From DSOI01 sp041394885 (GTDB lineage Bacteria; Acidobacteriota; Terriglobia; Bryobacterales; Bryobacteraceae), in contig JAWKHI010000006.1 in the NCBI GenBank assembly GCA_041394885.1, positions 132,100-196,099 of the forward strand: a DNA stretch of 64,000 bases, read 5' to 3'. Shown piece by piece: positions 45,485-53,874 of this stretch (its first letter is position 1; each line of letters starts with the position of its first letter). The position numbers and the translations under genes were made by a program. Below the pieces are notes generated by a model. That model was given only the letters and a program-made list of their open reading frames with translations, searched no databases and was not told the origin of the DNA.

Positions 45485-46552
45485 ATGCGACCCTTTCTGC
45501 CGACCCTCCCCATAGCGACCCTCCTTGTAATGGCGGCGCTTGTCTGGGGCGCCGAGATTCCGCGCACGCCGGAGGGGCTGCCTGATCTCTCCGGGACCTA
45601 CGACATCGCGACCTTGACGCCTCTCACCCGTCCAGCCGGCCTCGGTGACAGGCTCACCCTCACAGACGCCGAGGCACAGGCGATCGCCAAAAGAGCGGCC
45701 GCGGTGAAAGCCGCAACCAGCAAAGCCAGCGACCCGAATCGCGAAGCTCCTCCCGAGGGTGGCGACGGCTCGGAAGGCGCGGCCGGCAACGTGGGAGGCT
45801 ACAACACCGTCTGGGTCGACAACGGCTCCGGCGCGTTCAAGATCGACGGAAAGTGGCGCACCTCGATCATCACCGATCCCGCCAACGGACGCATGCCCCC
45901 GTTGACGCCCCAAGCCAGGAAGCGCGCGGCCGAGCGGGCCCGATATGCGCGCCCCAACAAAGGCGATGCGTTTTGGATCACCGAAGGACTTTCGCCCGGG
46001 CCCTATGACGATCCCGAGTTGCGGCCCGCCGCCGAGCGCTGCCTGCTCGCGTTCGGCTCCGGCGGCGGCCCCCCGATGCTGCCCGTGCTCTACAACAACC
46101 TCAAGCAGATCGTCCAGACCAAGGACCGCGTTCTGATTCTCAACGAAATGGTCCACGACGCGCGCGTGATCCGCATCGGCGGAGAACATGAGCCGCCGGA
46201 TATCCGGCGCTGGCTGGGTGACTCGATCGGACACTGGGAAGGCGACACGCTCGTCGTGGATACCGCCAATTTCAACGACACCCCGGCGCTCGGCAACGCG
46301 ACCCGCAATCTCCACGTCGTGGAACGCTTCACGCGCATCGACGAAAAGTCGCTGCTCTATGCCTTCACCGTCGAAGACCCCACCGTTTGGACCAAGCCAT
46401 GGAGCGGCGAAATCCTCTGGCCCGCCACCGATCAGCGCATCTACGAATACGCGTGTCACGAAGGCAACTATTCCTTCGCGGGGATCCTCCGCGGCGCGCG
46501 GCTGCTGGAGGCCGAAACCCTCGAGAAGCAGAAGAAGCAACCCGCGAAATGA
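45485..46552 (+). CDS. Secreted protein of unknown function, paralogue B
   Basis: A 355-residue protein with signal peptide (RPFLPTLPIATLLVMAALVWG), a Pro-rich EIPRTPEGLPDLSGTYD start, a low-complexity Ala/Lys and Gly-rich insert (residues about 60-110), ILNEMVHDARVIRIGG, DSIGHWEGDTLVVDT and NFNDTPALGNATRNLHVVERF. It shares the W-x-G-D-T-x-V-x-D-T/V core with the preceding gene. It starts four bases after that gene. The unknown function may be linked to the following DUF6152 gene. Confidence 0.65.
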   Translation: MRPFLPTLPIATLLVMAALVWGAEIPRTPEGLPDLSGTYDIATLTPLTRPAGLGDRLTLTDAEAQAIAKRAAAVKAATSKASDPNREAPPEGGDGSEGAAGNVGGYNTVWVDNGSGAFKIDGKWRTSIITDPANGRMPPLTPQARKRAAERARYARPNKGDAFWITEGLSPGPYDDPELRPAAERCLLAFGSGGGPPMLPVLYNNLKQIVQTKDRVLILNEMVHDARVIRIGGEHEPPDIRRWLGDSIGHWEGDTLVVDTANFNDTPALGNATRNLHVVERFTRIDEKSLLYAFTVEDPTVWTKPWSGEILWPATDQRIYEYACHEGNYSFAGILRGARLLEAETLEKQKKQPAK

Positions 46553-46589
46553 ACGGCACGGCAGCCAACTCGATAAAATGGAGAGAGTC

Positions 46590-47036
46590 ATGAATACCAA
46601 GGCTGGATGGTTACTCGGCGCGGCTGCGGTGTGCGGCCTTGGCCTGCTTTCCGTCGAGGTGCAAAAAGTCTATGCCCACCACGCCTTCGGAGCCGAGTTT
46701 GACCCCAACCGGCCCGTGCTGCTGAAGGGGCCTGTGGTGCGCGTGGAATGGATCAATCCGCACACCTGGATTCACCTGGAAACCACCAAGCCCGACGGTA
46801 AGAAGGAAGTCTGGATGGTGGAGGGCGGGACGCCCAATTCCCTGCTCCGCCGCGGCCTCAAGCGCGATACGATTCGTCCCGGCGAACAGATCATCGTCGA
46901 CGGCTATCAGGCCAAGGATCGTTCCAATCGCGCCAACGGCCGCGATGTCACCCTCGCCGACGGACGCAAGTTCTTCATGGGTTCGTCGGGCACAGGCGCG
47001 CCCTATGACCAGCCAGGGAAGGATCAGCGCAAATAG
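46590..47036 (+). CDS. DUF6152-family secreted protein
   Basis: The ATG at 46590 follows GGAGAGA. The 148-residue product has an N-terminal signal segment (NTKAGWLLGAAAVCGLGLLS), HHAFGAEFDPNRPVLLKG, VRVEWINPHTWIHLETTK, PNSLLRRGLKRDTIRPGEQI and DVTLADGRKFFMGSS. This is the DUF6152 pattern, a periplasmic beta-rich domain often in clusters with the two preceding secreted families. Its function is unknown. Confidence 0.78.
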   Translation: MNTKAGWLLGAAAVCGLGLLSVEVQKVYAHHAFGAEFDPNRPVLLKGPVVRVEWINPHTWIHLETTKPDGKKEVWMVEGGTPNSLLRRGLKRDTIRPGEQIIVDGYQAKDRSNRANGRDVTLADGRKFFMGSSGTGAPYDQPGKDQRK

Positions 47037-47059
47037 CCCGCGCGCACTTCGACTGGTGA

Positions 47060-48403
47060 ATGCGGGACCTTCTCAATCTGGCCGCTGCCCGGGCGGCCCA
47101 ATACCTCGATCATCTGGATGAACGCAGCGTCGCCCCCACGCCGGAGGCCATCGCGGGATTACGTCAACTCGACGAACCCATGCCGGAATCGCCGTCCGAA
47201 GCCGCGAGCGTGCTCGAGACGCTCCACCGCATCGGATCGCCCGCCACCATGGGCATGGCCGGCAGGCGCTACTTTGGCTTCGTCATCGGCGGTTCGCTCC
47301 CCGCGGCGCTCGCCGCGAATTGGCTCGCCGGAGCCTGGGACCAGTGTCCCGGCCTGTTCGTCGCCTCTCCCATCGGGACCGTGCTCGAAGAGGTTTCCCT
47401 CCGCTGGCTGCTCGACGTACTGCGGCTTCCCCCAGAATCCGGCGGCTCGTTCGTCACCGGCGCCACCGCCGGCAATTTCACCGCGCTCGCCGCGGCCCGC
47501 CACGCCGTGCTCGCGCGCGCCGGATGGGACGTGGAAGCCGACGGACTCTTCGGTGCGCCGCCGGTTACGGTGGTGGTGGGCGGCGAGGTCCATCCATCGC
47601 TGACCAAAGCGCTGGCGATGCTTGGCCTGGGCCGCTCACGCGTGACGCGCGTCCCCGTCGATGAGCAGGGTCGCATGCGCGCCAGCGAAATGCCGCCACT
47701 GCGCGGACCCGCGATCGTCTGTATGCAAGCCGGCAACGTAAACACCGGGGGTTTCGATCCAGCCAGCGAAATCTGCGCGAGGGCGCAGGCCGATGGAGCC
47801 TGGGTGCACGTGGACGGCGCGTTCGGGCTCTGGGCGGCGGCAAGCCCGAAATTCGCCCATCTGGTGGAAGGAGTGGCGGGCGCCGATTCCTGGTCGACCG
47901 ACGCCCACAAGTGGCTCAACGTCCCCTACGATAGCGGACTCGCCTTCGTCCGCGACTCTCAGGCTTTGAAGAGCGCGATGGCGGTGTCGGCGGCCTATTT
48001 GCCGCAAGGCGAACATCGCGAGCCATCGCAATACACGCCGGAGCTATCCCGCCGCGCCCGAGGCGTCGAGATATGGGCGGCCCTGAAGTCGCTCGGCCGG
48101 GCCGGCCTGGCGGACCTGATCGAGCGCAACTGCGAGTTGGCGCGCTTGTTCGCCGAACAGTTGAAACAGGGCGGCGGCGAGATTCTGAACGAAGTGGTGC
48201 TGAATCAGGTGCTGGTGTCGTTCGGCGGCGACGCGCGGACGCGCGCCGTGATCGAACGTGTCCAACTCGACGGAACCTGCTGGTGCGGCCCCACTGTCTG
48301 GCAAGGCCGGACGGCCATGCGGATCAGTGTGTCGTCCTGGGCCACCCGCCGCGAGGATGTGGAGCGCAGCGTCGCGGCGATTCTGCGGGCAGCCGCCGAA
48401 TGA
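47060..48403 (+). CDS. PLP-dependent amino-acid decarboxylase-family protein
   Basis: A 447-residue protein of the group II decarboxylase family. Motifs: FVTGATAGNFTAL, His178 in GGEVHPSLTKAL (stacks on PLP), Asp252 in HVDGAFGLW, and the PLP lysine Lys284 in STDAHKWLNVPYDSG. Relatives decarboxylate aromatic amino acids or glutamate, but some are aminotransferase-like. The substrate is not assignable. The ATG at 47060 lies 23 bp after the DUF6152 gene. The next gene overlaps its stop by four bases (ATGA), implying coupling. Confidence 0.85.
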   Translation: MRDLLNLAAARAAQYLDHLDERSVAPTPEAIAGLRQLDEPMPESPSEAASVLETLHRIGSPATMGMAGRRYFGFVIGGSLPAALAANWLAGAWDQCPGLFVASPIGTVLEEVSLRWLLDVLRLPPESGGSFVTGATAGNFTALAAARHAVLARAGWDVEADGLFGAPPVTVVVGGEVHPSLTKALAMLGLGRSRVTRVPVDEQGRMRASEMPPLRGPAIVCMQAGNVNTGGFDPASEICARAQADGAWVHVDGAFGLWAAASPKFAHLVEGVAGADSWSTDAHKWLNVPYDSGLAFVRDSQALKSAMAVSAAYLPQGEHREPSQYTPELSRRARGVEIWAALKSLGRAGLADLIERNCELARLFAEQLKQGGGEILNEVVLNQVLVSFGGDARTRAVIERVQLDGTCWCGPTVWQGRTAMRISVSSWATRREDVERSVAAILRAAAE

Positions 48404-49188
48404 CGGCTCGACCTCTCACGGACAAACAGACCATCCGCCGACTCCTCGAAACGGACCGCAACTGGGCCCTCTACGCCCTCGCGGACCTCGACGATGCCCT
48501 CTTCGTCCACTGTCAATGGTGGGGATGCGGCAACGCCTTGGCGCTGGTTTTTCACGGGCTTGCCATCCGGCCCATCTTCGTCATGGGCGATGCCCCCGGC
48601 GTGCGCCAACTCTTGCGGGCGATCCCGGTGGACAGCGGCTATCTGAACCTGCAATCGGCCACGGCGAATTCGGCCGCGGGCGTCTACGCCTACCGGAAGC
48701 GTTACGAAATGCACCGCATGATTCTCGCGGATTTCACCCCGCGCGCGGGCGTCACGGAACCGCTCACTCCGGCGCATCGGGATGAAGTGGAGGCGCTGTT
48801 TGCCACCGGCAACGGCTCTGGAATCGCGTTCCACGTCTCGCAAATGGAATCCGGTTTCTTTCGCGCCGTTCGCGAGCACGGCACGCTGGTGGCGGTGGCG
48901 GGCATCCACGTGGCGTCCGCCAACGAAGGCGTGGCGGGAGTAGGCAACGTATTCGTGCGCGAGGACCGGCGTGGCCGCGGATTCGCGCAAGTGGTTCTCT
49001 CAGCCACAGTAGCCGCGGTGCGCGGCGCCGGGATCCGGACCATCGGATTGAACGTCGAGCGATCCAACGCCGCGGCGATCCACGCCTACGAAAACCTCGG
49101 CTTTCGCACCCGGTTCTCCTATTTCGAGGGCACGGCCGATCGTGTGTGCCCTCAACGGCCCGATTCCAACAGCGCCGCCACCGCATAG
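48400..49188 (+). CDS. GNAT-family N-acetyltransferase
   Basis: A 262-residue protein. The N-terminal half (about 120 residues) is a domain without a recognised motif, while the C-terminal half is a GNAT fold with VFVREDRRGRGFAQVVLSA (acetyl-CoA loop), IGLNVERSNAAAIHAYENLGF, and a final beta-strand. It transfers acetyl from acetyl-CoA to an amine. Translation is coupled to the upstream decarboxylase by ATGA. The 3' end overlaps the opposing toroid gene by 37 bases. Confidence 0.82.
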   Translation: MTARPLTDKQTIRRLLETDRNWALYALADLDDALFVHCQWWGCGNALALVFHGLAIRPIFVMGDAPGVRQLLRAIPVDSGYLNLQSATANSAAGVYAYRKRYEMHRMILADFTPRAGVTEPLTPAHRDEVEALFATGNGSGIAFHVSQMESGFFRAVREHGTLVAVAGIHVASANEGVAGVGNVFVREDRRGRGFAQVVLSATVAAVRGAGIRTIGLNVERSNAAAIHAYENLGFRTRFSYFEGTADRVCPQRPDSNSAATA

Positions 49189-50171
49189 CCGGTTGCCGCG
49201 TCCTGCATGAAGCGGATCTGGTTTGACCCTGGCTCATACCGCTTGTTCATCGACGGTGCGGGCCACGCCCCGGTCGCCGGGTCCTGATGCCCGGCGAGCC
49301 ACGATAGAGCCCGGGCGAGCACGCGATCGTTCGATCCTATGCCGGACCGCTGCAGTACGAATGCCGTGAACGCGGTGGCGTAGCTATCGGATCCACGCGC
49401 CGGCTCAGGGGCGGCGGCATGAACGGAGAACGGCCCCAGCGAGCCGATGCTCCAACCGCCGTCGGGCTGCTGAACCCGGGCAACCTCGGCCAGCAATGCA
49501 CGGCGGGCCTTCCTTGGCATCACCGCCGGCAGTTTCGTCGACGCCCACAACAACGCCAGACGATTGTGGAGCGGCTGCGCCGCTTCAGCGCCGCGTAGAT
49601 ACGCGGTGAGCGCGGCGATGCCCTCGCGCGCGGCCGCAGTGGCGCGGATAGCGCGTGGCGCCTCGCCCACGGCCAAAGCGGCAAGCGATGCGCCGAAGAA
49701 AGCGGCGTCTTCTGTTTCCCACGGATCGAGATCCAGCGCGAACCATGGCCAAGAGCCTTTCCCTGGCCCCTCCCGCCATTGCAGCAACCACAGCCGTTCG
49801 AAGGCGGCCTCCGGCTTCGGGAGAAGGAGCGCGGCCATCACGGACTCGACGCCAATCGCCTCCGCCGCGTGCGCGTCCTTCGGCGCCGGATGCCGGTCGC
49901 GATCGAGACGGGCCTGCAGGCCGTCGCGTAATCCGGTTTCAAACGTCGTTGGCCCCGTCTCCGAGAGCGCCCGCCGCAGTGCGGGACGCGCGATCACATA
50001 CGGCAGGCCGGTGTGGCAGGATAGGCAGGGCGTACCTTGCCTGTTCGCCGGCGCCCACGCGAACCACTCGCGCTGCCGGCCGTCCAGGTAGTCGGCCGCC
50101 GCCTTTCGGTCCCAAGAGGCGCTCAGAGCCGGGAGCGCGGCGATAAGCAAAACGAGTGTCCGGACGCGCAT
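49152..50171 (-). CDS. Exported CXXCH protein with squalene-cyclase-like toroid repeats
   Basis: A 339-residue protein with a signal peptide (RVRTLVLLIAALPALSA), a haem-type CXXCH site at Cys49-Cys52-His53 (PCLSCHTGLPYVIARPA), and a helical region with repeats such as RVQQPDGGWSI and AGHQDPATGAWPAP, the QW-like motifs of alpha/alpha toroids (prenyltransferase/squalene-cyclase type). The combination of a c-type haem site and a toroid is unusual; I do not recognise a named family. The enzyme's substrate is unknown. It opposes the GNAT gene. Confidence 0.7.
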   Translation of the reverse strand: MRVRTLVLLIAALPALSASWDRKAAADYLDGRQREWFAWAPANRQGTPCLSCHTGLPYVIARPALRRALSETGPTTFETGLRDGLQARLDRDRHPAPKDAHAAEAIGVESVMAALLLPKPEAAFERLWLLQWREGPGKGSWPWFALDLDPWETEDAAFFGASLAALAVGEAPRAIRATAAAREGIAALTAYLRGAEAAQPLHNRLALLWASTKLPAVMPRKARRALLAEVARVQQPDGGWSIGSLGPFSVHAAAPEPARGSDSYATAFTAFVLQRSGIGSNDRVLARALSWLAGHQDPATGAWPAPSMNKRYEPGSNQIRFMQDAATGYAVAALLESGR

Positions 50172-50267
50172 GGTGATGCATCTAGTCTAGCGGACCGTCC
50201 GGATCGGTACGGCGAGGGAGCCTGGCTGTGATCACGCTGCTTTGTACCAGGAGGTAGAGCCAGATAG

Positions 50268-50294
50268 AAAAAGGGACGCCCCCGGGGGCGTCCC
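50268..50294 (-). terminator. Rho-independent terminator of the first tandem receptor
   Basis: A perfect 22-bp palindrome (GGGACGCCCCC and its complement) is followed, on the minus strand, by five T residues. It lies 20 bp past the receptor stop codon. Confidence 0.8.
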
Positions 50295-50314
50295 TGATCA
50301 TGTCGAGGACGAGG

Positions 50315-53300
50315 CTAGAATCCGAGTCGCAGCCCGAACCGTATCTTACGTTCGCCAAACGAGCTCAACACCCGCAGGAAGTTCGGGTTGGTGACACTCG
50401 TGCTTGCCATCCCGCCAAAGTGCGACGTGTTCGGGAAGTTGTAGAACTCGGCCCGGAAGTTCAGATTCACACGCTCAGTGAAATCGAATTTCCGGTTCAC
50501 CATCACATCCGTGTTCCACACGCTCGGGTTGCGCAGGATGTTCCTTCCGCCGGACCCGAACCGCTGCTCGGTCACCGCCGCGAACGCGCTCGGATTGTAC
50601 CAGTTGGTGCCAGGGCCCACCTGGCTAAGCCGCGTCACCGCTCCAACCTGATCCGCCGTCTGTGCATTGCTCGGCGCGTTCAGCGATCCCGACGGCGCAC
50701 TCACCGTGAACGGCGTCCCCGTGTACGCCTGAATCACGCCGTTTACCGCCCAACCGCCCAGGATGTGCGAAGCCACGCCAGAGTTGGCGAACTGTTTGCC
50801 TTTCCCCATTGGCAGCTCATACACCCAACCGATGTTGAACATGTGACGGCGGTCATAGCCGGCCGCCGCGCGGTTGCGATCGAACGCCGGACCCCAATTC
50901 CAGCTCACACCGGCCCAGCCGTCGTCGTCCGTCATGTTGATCGCCTTGGACCATGTGTAGGAACCCTGCAGCATCAAGCCTTTCGAGAACTGCTTCCGCA
51001 AGCTCATCTGCAGCGAATGGTAGTTCGAGCTCAGGTAGCCGTCCCACATGTTTGTGTTCACCCGGCGGTTGAACAGAATCGCGTAGGGCCGCCCGGCTTG
51101 GCCGGACCCCGGGAAGCCCGAGTTGAGGTCACGGTCAGCCAGCAGGTGTGTGCTCTGGGTTCCCACGTAACCAATGGTGGAAATCATTTCGAGCGGCAGC
51201 CGGCGTTCCAACGTGAAATTCCAGCTCTGGATGTAGCCGCGGTCGATCTGTCCCGCATACGGGCTACGCATGTCGGCGACGTTGGGCAGATTCACGATAC
51301 CGGTGGAAAGGTCGGGACCAGTCACCGGTGGAATGCCCTGCGCCAGCGTCCGCACCGGCGTGTATCCGTCCGGCTGGTTGAAAGCGAAGTTGACCGTCAA
51401 CGGATAGAATCCGCGCAGCGGACGCGAGAACGGCAGCGGATCGTAGTGAAGACCGTAGCCAGTGCGCAGTACGGACTTGTCGTCCAGCCGGTAGGCGATG
51501 CCCACGCTCGGCGCGAACAGCCGCTTGCTGACCGTGACGCCGACGTTCCGCGGCACATCGCCGCGACCGCCGAGCAGCACTTGATTGGTTTCCGGAATCA
51601 GCCGCTCGATGCCCTTGCCTGCGGCGCGCGTCATCAGCGGGTAGTACTCATAGCGAAGCCCCAGCGTCACGGTGAGCTTCCGGTTCACCTGCCAGCGATC
51701 CTGCCCGTACCAGCCGAATTGGAACTCCCGGGGAGTCATCAGGATGTACTGCAGGCTCTTCTGCATCTGCGAGGACTGGCCCAACAGAAAGTCCGCGTAG
51801 GCGTTGGCGAAGTTGAACGTGCCCGACGGTCCCAGTGCCGTGGCGCTGCCATTGAACGTGATCGCGCCGCGCGGCCCCGCGCCCAGTTCCGGCTGCCAAT
51901 GGCTCATCCGGTAGTTGGTGCCGTCAAAGCCGAAACGGAACTGATGCGCGCCCTTGGACCACGTCAGGTTGTGCGAAGTCGTGTAGCCCTCCTCGATACG
52001 CTCGAGAGGCATCCACCCGGGAACGCCGAAGCCGTTGAAGCCGCTCACGTTGATATTCGGGAATCCCTTCTCGCGCGGGTCGGGGCCGCCGATTCCCGGG
52101 ATGCCGAGCGTCGCCGAAAAGTCCTTGCCGAAGTCGACTCCTCGCACAGTCTGGTCCTGGCGGTTGTATCCGAAGACACCGTCGAGCAGCAGAGTGGGCG
52201 AGAACGCATACGAGTGATTGATGGAGGTGTTCTGGACCTTGGTGTCGCCGGTGCCTGGCGAAGATCCGGGCGCAGGTCCGATGCCGTCGCCAAAGATGGC
52301 CTGGCCCACCACCAGCGCGTTCATGATCCCGTAGTGGCCCCAGATCTGGTGACGATCGCTGCGGCTGAAGTTCAGCTTGACGTCGTGATAGGCGCGGTTG
52401 AAGGTGGGCGACGCGCTTCCCGCGAAGTTATTGTTATCGCCGGCGCCGCCGATATTCGGGTCCGGGTAGTACGACTGGATCTTCTGCGCGATCGGGCTGA
52501 TGCGATTGGCCGGCAGCCGATTGCCCGGAAACGGTTGCCGCCCCACGCCGTTGGCTTGGCTCGACGTGGCGGGATCATAAATCAGCCTCCCAGGAGCGAG
52601 CCGGCTGAAGTCGCCGCTGCGCAGATCCAGCGCCGGCACGGAATAGCGCCCGAAAGAGCCGTCGTGCTGCTTGGTGTTGTCGTAAGAGTAGAAAAAGAAG
52701 GCCTTGTTCTTCTTGATGGGTCCGCCGATGGTGCCGCCGAAATTGTTGTACGTGGTCACCGGCTTGTTCTGATTGGCGGGCAGGAAGAAGTTGCGGGCAT
52801 ACAGCCGCTGGTTATCGTGGTACTCGAAGGCGCTGCCATGCAACTCGTTGGTGCCGCTCTTGGTCGAAACCGAGATCGCCGCGCCGCCCGCCAGCCCCTG
52901 CTCGGCGTCCGACGCCGACGTCGTGATGTTCACGTTATCCACCATCTCGGCCGGCATCACGTAGCCGGCGTGATGCGGCAGCCACAGGTTCACGCTCGCC
53001 GCGCCGTCGATGCGCGTCGTGTTGTTGTTGCGGTTCGTCCCGTTGATGTTGGTGGTCAGGGACCGGCCCGGAGTATCGGTGATCGAGTTCTGGAAACCGG
53101 CCGGCGTCGCCCCCGGAACCAGGATGATGAGACTCTGATAGTTCCGAAATCCAGGCAGCGGCAGATTCGAGATCTGCGCCGAATTGATTTCGGTGTGCGT
53201 ATCGGCCTTGTCGGTCTGCAGCACCGTGGCCACGGCTTCCACCGTCACCTGCTCGGTCACCTGCCCGATCTCGAGAGCGAAATCGGAACGGACCACCGTG

Positions 53301-53599
53301 TTGATCGTCACGTTGACCCCCGTGCGCGTCTGCTGCCGGAATCCCGGCGCCGTGATCTTCACATCGTAGGACCCCGCGGGAACGTTGGCGATATTGTATC
53401 GGCCCTGTTCGTCCGTGTTACCTTCGCGGGCTAGCCCCGTGGCGCTGTTCGAGATGCTCACGCCGGCGTTGGGAACCACCGAACCGGAAGCGTCGGTGAC
53501 CGTTCCCACAATGGAGCCGTAAAGCACCTGGGCGTTCGACCGGTTCGTGCCAACGAGCGCAAGTGCGCCGAGAGCGAGAACGGAAATGATTGTCTTCAT
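50315..53599 (-). CDS. Oar-like TonB-dependent receptor, tandem copy 1
   Basis: A 1094-residue receptor starting at the ATG at 53599: signal peptide (KTIISVLALGALALVG), a carboxypeptidase-regulatory-like domain at about 25-108 (GTVTDASGSVVPNAGVSI), a plug (RNYQSLIILVPGATPAG, TRIDGAASVNLWLPHHAGYV), and a beta-barrel ending in FGLRLGF. From about residue 109 (GQVTEQVTVEA) onward it is nearly identical to the receptor at 53875-57159, which also has exactly 1094 residues. The N-terminal domain differs. The ligand is unknown. Confidence 0.9.
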   Translation of the reverse strand: MKTIISVLALGALALVGTNRSNAQVLYGSIVGTVTDASGSVVPNAGVSISNSATGLAREGNTDEQGRYNIANVPAGSYDVKITAPGFRQQTRTGVNVTINTVVRSDFALEIGQVTEQVTVEAVATVLQTDKADTHTEINSAQISNLPLPGFRNYQSLIILVPGATPAGFQNSITDTPGRSLTTNINGTNRNNNTTRIDGAASVNLWLPHHAGYVMPAEMVDNVNITTSASDAEQGLAGGAAISVSTKSGTNELHGSAFEYHDNQRLYARNFFLPANQNKPVTTYNNFGGTIGGPIKKNKAFFFYSYDNTKQHDGSFGRYSVPALDLRSGDFSRLAPGRLIYDPATSSQANGVGRQPFPGNRLPANRISPIAQKIQSYYPDPNIGGAGDNNNFAGSASPTFNRAYHDVKLNFSRSDRHQIWGHYGIMNALVVGQAIFGDGIGPAPGSSPGTGDTKVQNTSINHSYAFSPTLLLDGVFGYNRQDQTVRGVDFGKDFSATLGIPGIGGPDPREKGFPNINVSGFNGFGVPGWMPLERIEEGYTTSHNLTWSKGAHQFRFGFDGTNYRMSHWQPELGAGPRGAITFNGSATALGPSGTFNFANAYADFLLGQSSQMQKSLQYILMTPREFQFGWYGQDRWQVNRKLTVTLGLRYEYYPLMTRAAGKGIERLIPETNQVLLGGRGDVPRNVGVTVSKRLFAPSVGIAYRLDDKSVLRTGYGLHYDPLPFSRPLRGFYPLTVNFAFNQPDGYTPVRTLAQGIPPVTGPDLSTGIVNLPNVADMRSPYAGQIDRGYIQSWNFTLERRLPLEMISTIGYVGTQSTHLLADRDLNSGFPGSGQAGRPYAILFNRRVNTNMWDGYLSSNYHSLQMSLRKQFSKGLMLQGSYTWSKAINMTDDDGWAGVSWNWGPAFDRNRAAAGYDRRHMFNIGWVYELPMGKGKQFANSGVASHILGGWAVNGVIQAYTGTPFTVSAPSGSLNAPSNAQTADQVGAVTRLSQVGPGTNWYNPSAFAAVTEQRFGSGGRNILRNPSVWNTDVMVNRKFDFTERVNLNFRAEFYNFPNTSHFGGMASTSVTNPNFLRVLSSFGERKIRFGLRLGF

Positions 53600-53807
53600 G
53601 CGGAATGACCTCTTTAGCAATCAGCGAATCGATAAGGACAGACCACTGGGTCTTTCATGGTTATAGGACATTCATTAGCATTTGTCAATCAATGTGGAAT
53701 GATTCGCCAAGCCCATTCCTGTAAACGCCAGCCGAACACCGCGATGCCGCCGCCGGGCGGCTCCGTTCGTATCGGAAATTTCCAGGACTTGACGCGAGTG
53801 ACAACAC

Positions 53808-53852
53808 AAAAAAAAGCCGGGATGGCCCTCGCGGACCATCCCGGCCTTTTTT
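53808..53852. terminator. Bidirectional rho-independent terminator
   Basis: A 10-bp GC-rich stem (GCCGGGATGG / CCATCCCGGC) is flanked by eight A residues on one side and six T residues on the other. It ends the second tandem receptor (minus strand) and separates it from the promoter of the first. Confidence 0.85.
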
Positions 53853-53874
53853 GTGCCGGTCGAAACCGTTTCTG

